Of a stretch of DNA of 48,970 nt, positions 35,181 to 43,618 are shown one piece after another (positions within the stretch are counted from its first letter, which is position 1; each line of letters begins with the position of its first letter). The stretch is taken from positions 1 to 48,970 of the forward strand of contig CAIVCF010000054.1 of NCBI GenBank assembly GCA_903904335.1, given 5' to 3'. Source of the DNA: an uncultured Chitinophagaceae bacterium. GTDB lineage: Bacteria > Bacteroidota > Bacteroidia > Chitinophagales > Chitinophagaceae. Under the pieces are notes generated by a model. It was not told where the DNA came from, ran no database searches, and saw nothing but the letters and a program-made list of their open reading frames with translations. The position numbers were made by a program, and so were the translations under genes.

Positions 35181-35204
35181 ATCCGTTGCGTCGCACTCTT
35201 GTAC
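35181..35204 (-). repeat. Split repeat motif, uninterrupted copy
   Basis: On the minus strand this reads GTACAAGAGTGCGACGCAAC followed by GGAT. It is the compact form of the motif that is interrupted by hairpins at 8554-8595 and 29427-29468. It lies between the divergent smc and J-domain genes, where it also falls in the non-genuine upstream extension of the J-domain frame. Confidence 0.55.
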
Positions 35205-35270
35205 GTTCTGTTTCATTATTCAGCTGTTTTGAAAATCATTCTCATTAACTACATTCGTTTACTCATTTTA

Positions 35271-35903
35271 ATGCAGAACAAGGACTACTATAACATATTA
35301 CAGGTTTCACCAAATGCTTCTCCCGAAGTGATCAGAAGATCGTTTCGCAAATTGGCATTACTGTATCATCCCGATAAAAATAATGGCGACAACTTAGCTG
35401 AAGAACGATTCAAAGAGATAAGGGAAGCTTATGAGATTTTATCCAATACAAGGAAAAGGCAGGATTATCATTATAAAAGATTTGCATCATCCTACCAATA
35501 TAAAATAATTACGCCTGATATTATTTTGCAACAATGCATTGATCTTAAAAAATTCATTTCTGTCATTCATCACAGTTATATTGATTTCGATATGCTCACT
35601 GCACAAATTCAGGATATCTTATCTGTGCAAAGTTTAGATGTGCTGCAAAAAAATAATGATCCTGTTTTAAATAACAAGATCATTCAACTGATATTGCATT
35701 CCTGCAAGCCGCTACCTTATCGGCAATTTTTATTAATAGCTCCTCTGTTGATTTCCATTTCAAATGTTGAGAAAAATATAGCTGAAATTGAAACTATTAA
35801 TCAGCATAAAAAAAGAGTTCATTATTTCGAAAAATATAAACTCCTTATCGCAATTTTAATGGCAGCAATAATTTGTGTACTTATTTATTCTACAACAAAA
35901 TAA
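35271..35903 (+). CDS. J-domain protein with C-terminal membrane anchor
   Basis: A 210-residue protein. Residues 3-65 form a J domain that stimulates the ATPase of an Hsp70 (DnaK) partner: DYYNILQVSPNAS, the HPD motif at residues 33-35 and ERFKEIREAYEILSN. There is no Gly/Phe region or zinc centre, so it is not DnaJ itself. The middle is helical and unrecognised; residues about 189-206 (LLIAILMAAIICVLIYS) form a single membrane segment at the C-terminus. The frame is open from 35139, but the ATG at 35271 puts the J domain at the N-terminus as usual; the extra 44 residues would be hydrophobic and repeat-derived. Confidence 0.85.
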   Translation: MQNKDYYNILQVSPNASPEVIRRSFRKLALLYHPDKNNGDNLAEERFKEIREAYEILSNTRKRQDYHYKRFASSYQYKIITPDIILQQCIDLKKFISVIHHSYIDFDMLTAQIQDILSVQSLDVLQKNNDPVLNNKIIQLILHSCKPLPYRQFLLIAPLLISISNVEKNIAEIETINQHKKRVHYFEKYKLLIAILMAAIICVLIYSTTK

Positions 35904-36602
35904 TTATTTGCCGAATACTTTCTTGAGAAGGTCTGTTGTTTGCGCAGCAGGGTTCTTTCGGATCTTTTGTTCCTCCAATGCCACCTGATAAAATATGCCT
36001 GATAAGGCTTTTTCGGTAACATAAGCATTCAGATCAGTGTTTACTTTTTTTACAAAAGGAACTTTATTGTAAGCAGAAAAAGCAGTGTTCCAGTATTGGG
36101 TAGCATCCACTTTGCTCAATGATTGTTTAATGATCGGGTTGAATGCATTTGTTAAAGATGCATTTGTTTTTTTACGCAGATAAGATGTTGCAGCAGAATC
36201 ACCGCCGCTCAATATTCCTTCGGCATCCTGAATACTCATTTGCTTAATGGCATCAACAAAAATAGGTGCTGCACTCTTTGCAGCATCTTCTGCTGCACGG
36301 TTCATAGACAAAATCGCTTCATCTACCTGAGTGCCCAAACCCATATCCCGTAAGGTTTTTTCAGCTTTTACAGCTTCAGGCGGTAATAATATTTTAACCG
36401 CCGCATTTTTAAAAAAACCATCTGTTGCAGAAAGTTGGGCAGTTCCTTTTTGAACACCCACATTCAATGCTTCTTTTAATCCGTTCCCTATTTCATCGGA
36501 ACTTAATCCGTTTTTGCTGACTGAATTAACCAATCCTTTCAGGTCCTGAGATTCAGAAACCGTAAATGAAATAAGAAAAACGAACAGATAAAAAATTTTC
36601 AT
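35904..36602 (-). CDS. DUF4197 domain protein, exported
   Basis: A 232-residue protein with a signal peptide (MKIFYLFVFLISFTVSES) followed by one DUF4197 domain. Visible family features are LSSDEIGNGLKEALNVGVQKG, FFKNAAVKILLPPEA and a C-terminal KALSGIFYQVALEEQKIRKNP. The function of DUF4197 is unknown and the protein is probably periplasmic. It ends one base before the end of the convergent J-domain gene. A terminator upstream (36669-36694) separates it from the sus-like operon. Confidence 0.88.
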   Translation of the reverse strand: MKIFYLFVFLISFTVSESQDLKGLVNSVSKNGLSSDEIGNGLKEALNVGVQKGTAQLSATDGFFKNAAVKILLPPEAVKAEKTLRDMGLGTQVDEAILSMNRAAEDAAKSAAPIFVDAIKQMSIQDAEGILSGGDSAATSYLRKKTNASLTNAFNPIIKQSLSKVDATQYWNTAFSAYNKVPFVKKVNTDLNAYVTEKALSGIFYQVALEEQKIRKNPAAQTTDLLKKVFGK

Positions 36603-36668
36603 AGCATTAAATTTTAAATGAAATTAGAACAGCAAGTTCTATTGATAAGTTAAATCTGTTAAAAGCAA

Positions 36669-36694
36669 AAAGGCTGCCAATAAGGGCAGCCTTT
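36669..36694 (-). terminator. Intrinsic terminator of the susCD-DUF4397 operon
   Basis: Perfect 10-base stem AAAGGCTGCC (36669-36678) and GGCAGCCTTT (36685-36694) with loop AATAAG, followed by T residues on the minus strand. It lies 23 bases after the DUF4397 stop. Confidence 0.88.
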
Positions 36695-36716
36695 AAGAAT
36701 TAATATATTGAATCAA

Positions 36717-37550
36717 CTATTGATTAACATAATAAGCCAATGACCTTGCTGTTGTTCCTGTTGTGAGTGTACCATCACCTTTATAATAAATAGTGTAGTT
36801 CCTGAAAAGTGGTGTAATAGCTAATTTGGCCAATACAACTCTTCCCGGAAGCAGAGGCGACCCTGATGCCGGAGTTCTTGTTACATACAAAGTATCCGGT
36901 ACACTGATATTGGTACCTAATAATTGAAAAGTGGTAACTGAATCAACACCTATTTTACTCCACAAAGTTGTATTCCTTGAATAAGAAAAAATGTCAACAG
37001 TGCTAGTACCGGTGCTTGTTGTTGCAGAATCATTACCTACAGCATTAATGAATCGCAAGTTATAATAGCCCTGCAGTATCATCGGTGTTGAATCCCTTAT
37101 GAAAATTTCTTTTTTGGGATTTCCTGTTAAAGCAGAATCCGTTAATAAGAAAGTATAAAATTGACCAGGGCTTACTGTCTTGGTGTATATTTTAAATGCG
37201 AGTGAATCGCCTGTCAATACACCGTTTGTAGAAAGCTTGATTTGCAAAACACCTGCCGGAACAGTTGCATAACCATATCCTGTGCCCAATACAGGAGCCA
37301 TAGAAGTACCGCCAAAACTCAGGATCGGAGAATTTATTTTTGTACCGTTAACGATCACATTAAAAGCATCCGGAACATTGAACAGTTTTGCAAAACTTGG
37401 TGATGCATGTACAAATTTAAAATAAGCTGTTGACAAGCTATTGGGATCTGTCGTAGTATATCCTGCAATATAGTCGTTTGATTTAGTGCAGGAAGTATAC
37501 ACACCCATGGATACTGCTGCAATAAATATATATAAAATAACTTTTTTCAT
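36717..37550 (-). CDS. DUF4397 lipoprotein of the sus-like operon
   Basis: A 277-residue predicted lipoprotein: the signal peptide ends at SMGVYTSC, with Cys21 as the lipid attachment site, followed by a beta-rich region typical of DUF4397 (FVHASPSF near the start, VNGTKI, YATVPAGVLQIKL, LRFINAVGND). DUF4397 often occurs in surface lipoproteins encoded beside SusC/SusD, but its binding target is unknown. It follows susD by 23 bases and is the last gene of the operon before the terminator. Confidence 0.87.
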   Translation of the reverse strand: MKKVILYIFIAAVSMGVYTSCTKSNDYIAGYTTTDPNSLSTAYFKFVHASPSFAKLFNVPDAFNVIVNGTKINSPILSFGGTSMAPVLGTGYGYATVPAGVLQIKLSTNGVLTGDSLAFKIYTKTVSPGQFYTFLLTDSALTGNPKKEIFIRDSTPMILQGYYNLRFINAVGNDSATTSTGTSTVDIFSYSRNTTLWSKIGVDSVTTFQLLGTNISVPDTLYVTRTPASGSPLLPGRVVLAKLAITPLFRNYTIYYKGDGTLTTGTTARSLAYYVNQ

Positions 37551-37573
37551 TCTCTTTTATTTTAAGATTAAGA

Positions 37574-39271
37574 CTAAGGTTGAATATTCCAAGGTTGCGT
37601 TGTATGATAATCGCCAACTTGTGAACCGCTGGCATCTAAAGCTCCAACTAATTTTAGTGACGGAATATCGTACAAGAATTCAGAATTATATCTTGGTCTG
37701 CATATATACGCCAGCTTTCCATTATTACTTGGGAATAATCCCGGTGTTTGGCCTGCAGGAGGAGGTGTAAAATCTGCATACACTTGTTTGGTTGTAACCG
37801 GATCTTTATCAAGATAATGGAAACGTCTCATATCTGTCCATGTTTCCTGAACACCCCAAGCATATAATGCGATATATTTTTGAAGCATGATATGCGTTAA
37901 TGTTAAGTTAGCGGCTGTTGCAGGAACTATATTCGGATTAGCCAAATAAGCAGCTTTAATGGCAGGTGTTATCAAAGAAGCAGTTGGAACATTAGTAGAA
38001 TAATTGTTGCTCAGCATATCAAAGTTCAAACTGATGGCATTGGTATAAGCAGCTAATGCGGTTGTCTTGTCCCCTTTTCTATATGCCGCTTCAGCCAATA
38101 AGAATTGCATTTCTGATGCAGTCATGATCGGGAATTCTGCTGCATTTCTGAAAATGTATGTACAGTTACTTTCATTAGCAGGTGTTCCCGTTGTAGCATA
38201 CAATCCGCCCCAGAAATTATTGGGCTTATCATTGGTTACAGTAATTTCTGCACCTCCGTTCCATGGAAGTATCCCCTTGTAAGTTCCGTTTGGATTTGTT
38301 TTGAGCATATATGGCATTCTCGGGTCAGCAACACCAACAAATGCAGTACTGTTTAATCCATTCATTAAGTTAGCAATGTATTGACTTTGTCTGATCGTAC
38401 CTACATTGCCTCTGAATATTCCGAAGTAGTTATTTGAACCGGATAAACCGCCTGCAGCGAATTTACAAGTTGCATTATCTGCATTGGCAGTCATAGCAAG
38501 GTTCACATACTTAATGACAGAATCAGCGGAGTAAGTAGATTTATTGCTGATGTATGCATAAGACCTTGCCAAGACTCCGTACACAAATTTTTTCCATTTA
38601 TTTACATCCCCGCCGTAAAAATAAGCATCACCCAAAGCAAAGTTTGCAGGACTTACTGCACCATCTGTTCTGCTTAAATTAGCTAATGCCTGAAAACAAG
38701 CTGCCCTACAGGAATCGTACGCTAATGATTGCGGGTCATAATCAAATTGCTGACGACTTTGGTCGAAAGCCTCTTTTATAATAACTGCATTGTTATATTC
38801 ATTGGCCATTTCTAACCAACCCCAACCTCTCAGTGCTTGTGCAGCACCTACATAATCCCACTTTCCTTGTCCGGCACCCCATTGTATAACCCTGTTCAAA
38901 TTTTGACCCTGGCCAAAATAAAATGCACCCCATAATGAACCAAGGTTATCACTAACAGCGACTGTACCGGCCATCATATCATAGTTGGAGGCGTTAGCAG
39001 AAGTTGTGGATGCTGCAGTATATGTATTGGTTCCCCAATACTGAATATATCTTCCGATCAATAACGCATCACCGGCTAAACCGTAAGCACTTCCGGATGC
39101 TGCACTGCTTCCGATGATACTTCCGATCAAGCTTGGGAAAATGCCCTCAATAGGCTCTACTGTTAATGCATTGGGATTCGCATAAGCGTCATCCAATTTT
39201 TTCTGGCAAGATGTGATGATAACGCTCACAACGCTTACAGAAAGAAATATTTTAATTAATTTATTTTTCAT
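37574..39271 (-). CDS. SusD/RagB family outer-membrane lipoprotein
   Basis: A 565-residue SusD/RagB homologue, the surface lid that captures a nutrient for the SusC channel. The lipoprotein signal ends in VIITSC with Cys22 as the lipidated residue. QKKLDDAYANPN after it and a TPR-like helical body (MQFLLAEAAYRKGD) are typical of SusD-like group 2. Length is normal. It lies 30 bases downstream of susC. The ligand is not predictable; absence of a nearby glycoside hydrolase makes a peptide or other non-glycan substrate as likely as a sugar. Confidence 0.92.
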   Translation of the reverse strand: MKNKLIKIFLSVSVVSVIITSCQKKLDDAYANPNALTVEPIEGIFPSLIGSIIGSSAASGSAYGLAGDALLIGRYIQYWGTNTYTAASTTSANASNYDMMAGTVAVSDNLGSLWGAFYFGQGQNLNRVIQWGAGQGKWDYVGAAQALRGWGWLEMANEYNNAVIIKEAFDQSRQQFDYDPQSLAYDSCRAACFQALANLSRTDGAVSPANFALGDAYFYGGDVNKWKKFVYGVLARSYAYISNKSTYSADSVIKYVNLAMTANADNATCKFAAGGLSGSNNYFGIFRGNVGTIRQSQYIANLMNGLNSTAFVGVADPRMPYMLKTNPNGTYKGILPWNGGAEITVTNDKPNNFWGGLYATTGTPANESNCTYIFRNAAEFPIMTASEMQFLLAEAAYRKGDKTTALAAYTNAISLNFDMLSNNYSTNVPTASLITPAIKAAYLANPNIVPATAANLTLTHIMLQKYIALYAWGVQETWTDMRRFHYLDKDPVTTKQVYADFTPPPAGQTPGLFPSNNGKLAYICRPRYNSEFLYDIPSLKLVGALDASGSQVGDYHTTQPWNIQP

Positions 39272-39301
39272 ACCTAAATTATTTTGAATTTATTTTAAAG
39301 T

Positions 39302-42300
39302 TTAAAAGTTAGCTCGTAATCCAAAATTCAAACCGGCAGGTGTTGGCATGTTTCCATAATCGAAACCATAACCTCCAACGCCTTTGGAAAGACCTGTATT
39401 ACCATTTGTTGCAGGATCTGCTCCTTTATAATTTGTAATTAAGACAAGATCGCTACCTGTAACAAATATGCCAAATGATTTAATTCCTTTAATGGCTTTA
39501 CTAACATTTGCGAAAGTGTAGCTGAGCGTAATATCTCTTAAACGAAGCCAATTCACATTCTTTTGAATAAACTCTTCTTCAGGCATACTTGTATAATAAG
39601 AACTCAAATAGTAAGGTGTGATAGCAATGGTGTTTACGGTTGGATTAGCAGTGTTTTGTAATCCATCGTTCAACACTCCTTTCACAACTCTTGGAGTCAT
39701 CCTGTCGGCAGTCCTTCCGGCTTTTCCGATATAGGTAAGATATTCTTCTGTACCGTTGAAAATATCGCCACCCACTTTCAAATCCCATAAGAAACTTAAA
39801 TTCCAATTTTTATATCTGAATGTATTGATAGTACCTAAAGTAAATGCAGGTGTTCTATCACCTCTTACTAAGAAGTTTCCATCAACCACAGGAAGACCTG
39901 TACCCGGCGCAATTAATATTTGTCCGGCAGCATTTCTTAAATAACCATAACCTGTAATTGTTCCTGTAGATTGACCTCTATAAAGACCACCGCGGGCATT
40001 ACCATATAACCATGTATCAGCAATATAGAACTCACCGGCGATAGATGCAGGCAATGATAATACTTTGCTCCACATGTGGTTAAAGTTGAAACGGATATTC
40101 CAATCGAAGTCTTTTTTGCGGATAGCTGTGATATCCAGAGCAAGTTCAATACCCTGATTTCTGGTAGAAGATGCATTCAAAGTATTCAATATATACCCTG
40201 TTGCATAACTGGCCCTAAATCCCTGAACGATCTGATTATAGGCTAAAGTATTGTAATAAGATGCATCAACAGAAAGTCTGTTATTGAACATCTTTAATTC
40301 AGTACCTACTTCATATGTTTGTTGTCTTTCAGGTTCCAAATTCGGGTTATTGTTGTAATAACCATAAGAATAAGCAGGAACCACAGAACTTGCATAGTTA
40401 GCACCAAACACAGATTGATTTAAATATGGATCCGGAAGCCTTGCCGTACTTGCCAATGAAGTTCTCAACTTTGCATAATTAAGTACACTTCCTTTTATTT
40501 GAGGGAAGAGATCACTTAAAATAACACTTAAACTTCCCGCAGGATAATTATAATTTCTGAATTGTGAAGGGAAAACAGAAGCTCCTTCAAAACGATGGCT
40601 GTAAGTAAGATAAATAACGTCTTTGTAACCAATGGAAACTTCACCAAAGAAAGCACTCAATCTAGTTACATATTGGTTAGGCTGACCATACACGTTTCTG
40701 TTCAAACGAATACGTGTGTTTGGTGTTGTAATTAAACTATCCATCAGGTTACCACCCAATGCATTTATTAAATTTAAATTATTTACAGGTACTCCGTTTT
40801 TAGTCATGCTGCCATCAACTCCCAAAGGATTGTCAACAACTCCTGTTCCATAGCTCGCAAACATATCGGTTTGGTAATCCTGCCAAACATTACCCGCCAT
40901 TGCCCTTACAGAAAAATCATTGAATTTTTTATTGGCAGTTAAAGTAATGGTATGATTGTACCCTTTATATGTTCTCCAATAATTATCCAAAGATCCTCTT
41001 ACAGAATAAGAAGCTGAACCGGAAGCAACACCTGCTGAAGATTGAGGATTCATGAACTCATAACCGTTTTGCGTATAAGTATCATATCCAAATCTTCCTG
41101 CAGCAGTTAACCAAGGAGTCAAGTAAAGGTTTATACCCAATGTTCCGATCCATCTTGAAACAACTTCACTGCTATGATTAAACTTGGCATTGAACAAAGG
41201 GTTATCAACACCTTCACCAATACTTCCAGCAGTATAAATTTGTTTTCTGTTACCATTCGCATCCAAATAATTATTGATATCATAATTAGTAGGCCATGCA
41301 AAAAGATCAAGATAATATCCGCCTGCACCACGCAACGGTTTTTCATTTACAGAATGTGTGTATGAAATGGTTGGCGTTATTTCTAATAATTTACCAATTT
41401 TAGTAGTGTTGGCAATACGGAAATTTTGTTTCTCATAAGTATTATTTGGGATCACACCATCTTGATTAAAATAAGAACCAGATACTCTGAAGCTTGAAAC
41501 TTTGCTTCCAAAATCCAATCCCAAATTATGTGTTTGAGAAAATCCTGTTTTAAAGAAGCTATGAATATTATCATACATTTTCGTACCGGAACCATAGGCC
41601 GGCCCAAAATAACTAAACGCATTTGAAGACGGAAGACCATTACTTGTTCCCGGAGAATAATCATTATTTATCTGAGGGAAATGTGTGATCTCCTGAATAC
41701 GGAATGCATTATCATAACTGATATTTATCTTATTGCCTTCAGTAGATCTTGTTTTTTTAGTGGTAATAACAATGGCACCTGAACTTGCCTGGCTACCATA
41801 CAATGCCGTGGCCTCAGGGCCTTTTAATACGGTGATAGATTCTATATCATTGGGATTGATATCCGCAATACGGTTGGTATAATCATTACTTCTGTTTGGC
41901 CTGTCTGATGCCAACCCTAATTGAGAACCTCCGTTAGAGGTTTCATCCATGGTACTGTTATCAACGATCACACCATCTACTACAAATAAAGGCTGGTTAC
42001 TTAATGTTAATGAGTTAAACCCTCTTAATATAATTTGCGAAGAGGCGCCTGCTATACCATTGGTTGGTGTAATAGTTACACCGGCAACACGTCCCTGTAA
42101 ACTGTTAAGAAAATTTTCTCTTTTTGTATCGGCGATTTCTTTACCGGATACCTTTTGAACAGAATAACCTAACTCACGTGGCTTACGTTTTATGTCCATC
42201 GCAACAACCACTACATCACTTAAATCTGCTGCCTGACCCTTAAGATTGACAGATATTTTTGCACCATTAACAGTGATCTTCTGCGGTGCATAACCTACAT

Positions 42301-42532
42301 AAGTGATTGTTAATACCTGACCGGTTGAAGCTTTGATCGTAAAGCTACCATCATCTTTTGTTTGACTGATGATATTTGTTCCGGTAACTCTTATCGAAAC
42401 ACCCGCCAATGGTGTTTTCTTATCAGCATCCATAACTGAACCGGATACTGTTTGGCTTTGTCCATGAGAAGGCGAAGAGAAAATGAAAAGCAGTATTATC
42501 ACCGCTTTCATTAATGAAACAATTTTTCGCAT
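39302..42532 (-). CDS. SusC/RagA family TonB-dependent outer-membrane channel
   Basis: A protein of about 1076 residues. After a signal peptide (cut near SHGQS) there is a carboxypeptidase-regulatory-like domain (VSGSVMDADKKTPLAGVSIRV, about 30-105), a TonB plug (LNSLQGRVAGVTITP and LRGFNSLTLSNQPLFVVDG, about 110-230) and a beta barrel ending in FGLRANF. The start at 42532 gives the usual MRKIVSLMK leader; the frame opens nine codons earlier. It imports nutrients with its SusD partner using TonB energy. No anti-sigma interaction domain is seen. Palindromes lie upstream at 42611-42642. Confidence 0.95.
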   Translation of the reverse strand: MRKIVSLMKAVIILLFIFSSPSHGQSQTVSGSVMDADKKTPLAGVSIRVTGTNIISQTKDDGSFTIKASTGQVLTITYVGYAPQKITVNGAKISVNLKGQAADLSDVVVVAMDIKRKPRELGYSVQKVSGKEIADTKRENFLNSLQGRVAGVTITPTNGIAGASSQIILRGFNSLTLSNQPLFVVDGVIVDNSTMDETSNGGSQLGLASDRPNRSNDYTNRIADINPNDIESITVLKGPEATALYGSQASSGAIVITTKKTRSTEGNKINISYDNAFRIQEITHFPQINNDYSPGTSNGLPSSNAFSYFGPAYGSGTKMYDNIHSFFKTGFSQTHNLGLDFGSKVSSFRVSGSYFNQDGVIPNNTYEKQNFRIANTTKIGKLLEITPTISYTHSVNEKPLRGAGGYYLDLFAWPTNYDINNYLDANGNRKQIYTAGSIGEGVDNPLFNAKFNHSSEVVSRWIGTLGINLYLTPWLTAAGRFGYDTYTQNGYEFMNPQSSAGVASGSASYSVRGSLDNYWRTYKGYNHTITLTANKKFNDFSVRAMAGNVWQDYQTDMFASYGTGVVDNPLGVDGSMTKNGVPVNNLNLINALGGNLMDSLITTPNTRIRLNRNVYGQPNQYVTRLSAFFGEVSIGYKDVIYLTYSHRFEGASVFPSQFRNYNYPAGSLSVILSDLFPQIKGSVLNYAKLRTSLASTARLPDPYLNQSVFGANYASSVVPAYSYGYYNNNPNLEPERQQTYEVGTELKMFNNRLSVDASYYNTLAYNQIVQGFRASYATGYILNTLNASSTRNQGIELALDITAIRKKDFDWNIRFNFNHMWSKVLSLPASIAGEFYIADTWLYGNARGGLYRGQSTGTITGYGYLRNAAGQILIAPGTGLPVVDGNFLVRGDRTPAFTLGTINTFRYKNWNLSFLWDLKVGGDIFNGTEEYLTYIGKAGRTADRMTPRVVKGVLNDGLQNTANPTVNTIAITPYYLSSYYTSMPEEEFIQKNVNWLRLRDITLSYTFANVSKAIKGIKSFGIFVTGSDLVLITNYKGADPATNGNTGLSKGVGGYGFDYGNMPTPAGLNFGLRANF

Positions 42533-42610
42533 ACAGGTTTTGTTTTGGTAATTAATCAAATAAAATTTATCAGTTTATAAATGCAAAAAATACGCATAAA
42601 ACCGCATGAA

Positions 42611-42628
42611 ATAATCCTTTTAGATTAT
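42611..42628. promoter_or_regulatory. Palindrome upstream of susC
   Basis: Arms ATAATC (42611-42616) and GATTAT (42623-42628) around a 6-base spacer, 79 bases before the susC ATG. It is a candidate operator for the neighbouring DeoR-type regulator; in this AT-rich sequence the arms could also be chance. Confidence 0.35.
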
Positions 42629-42629
42629 A

Positions 42630-42642
42630 AATACCGAGTATT
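42630..42642. promoter_or_regulatory. Second palindrome upstream of susC
   Basis: AATAC-CGA-GTATT, a perfect inverted repeat with a 3-base spacer directly beside the palindrome at 42611-42628. Two adjacent symmetric sites suggest a regulated promoter for the uptake operon. Confidence 0.35.
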
Positions 42643-42773
42643 AACGCATTGTTAAACTTATATCATACACATAGATACGAATTTATTTCCTCACTAAAAG
42701 GAATTTTTTATAAGAAAAAAAATAAAAAATAAAAACGGCAAAAAGATGCAGCGTTGAAGGTTAAAAATTTGCC

Positions 42774-43523
42774 TTATAGCAATTTTATCCCTTTTTGCCT
42801 GAAAGAATCTAATAAATGATCAGAAGGCATCAGTTCAGTTATTAAAGTATCTATTACTTCTACTCCGCATACTTTTAATCGCTGAACTGTATTTAATTTC
42901 CCGGATATAGCTAATGATACTGTTCGTTTAGCACATTTGATCATTGCTTTTTTCACTTCGATCACTTCCCATTCTAAATCTGTTATCCCTCTCTCTGCAT
43001 CAATACTGTTTGTTCCCAAAAAACATAAGTCTGCTCTTATTTCACTCAATCGTTGTATAACTTCTGCACCGACAGAAATCTGTGCAGCTTTAGATAATTT
43101 GTTTCCCAAAAAAATCACTTCGCTGTTCGGATGATTTAGTAATTGTAATGCAGTAGGCAGGCTGACAGTAATAAATGTTGCATTTAAATTTTCAGGTAAT
43201 GCCTGCACTAATTCCAGAATAGTTGTTCCGCCGGAAAGCACTACAAACATGCCATCCTGTATCAATGAAATAGCTTTATCAGCAATGATCTTTTTTTCCG
43301 GCTGAGAATAGATTATATTTTTTTCTAACTCAAAATGGAAAGATTTAGACAACGCACCACCATGCACTTTGGTTAGTTTTCCTTCCTCATCCAATTCCTG
43401 CAAATCCCTTCTGATCGTATCTTCGGAAACATTCAGTTGTACTGAAAGATCTGATGATAATACCTTATTATGAATGTTTATTTGCTGAATGATATGAGCC
43501 TGTCGTTCTTTCTTTAGCATCAT
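42774..43523 (-). CDS. DeoR/GlpR family transcriptional regulator
   Basis: A 249-residue DeoR-type regulator, usually a repressor released by a sugar phosphate. The N-terminal winged helix includes the family motif LNVSEDTIRRDLQELDEEGKL (helix at about 24-44), followed by KVHGGAL. The C-terminal sensor domain has VVLSGGTTILELVQALP, a phosphate-binding loop, and ADLCFLGTNSIDAERGITD. It sits upstream of susC in the same direction, 241 bases from its start, so control of the uptake operon is plausible but unproven. Starts at 43523 or 43520 are equally possible. Confidence 0.92.
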   Translation of the reverse strand: MMLKKERQAHIIQQINIHNKVLSSDLSVQLNVSEDTIRRDLQELDEEGKLTKVHGGALSKSFHFELEKNIIYSQPEKKIIADKAISLIQDGMFVVLSGGTTILELVQALPENLNATFITVSLPTALQLLNHPNSEVIFLGNKLSKAAQISVGAEVIQRLSEIRADLCFLGTNSIDAERGITDLEWEVIEVKKAMIKCAKRTVSLAISGKLNTVQRLKVCGVEVIDTLITELMPSDHLLDSFRQKGIKLL

Positions 43524-43572
43524 TAAAATTAAAAAGACTAAATCACATTAAACAAATAAAATTTTGAAAAGC

Positions 43573-43593
43573 TTAGATTTTAGATTTTTAATT
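43573..43593 (+). repeat. Tandem heptamers before dnaG
   Basis: TTAGATT at 43573-43579 is repeated at 43580-43586 and followed by a weak third unit, TTTAATT, at 43587-43593. The array ends 25 bases before the dnaG ATG, the same 3 x 7 layout as at trpS and the deoxynucleoside kinase. Confidence 0.45.
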
Positions 43594-43618
43594 CGGGATA
43601 TTCGCATTTGAAAATAGA

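Noticed and set aside
35139-35270. Upstream extension of the J-domain frame
   Set aside because: Adds 44 residues before a J domain that is normally N-terminal, and the DNA includes a repeat motif.
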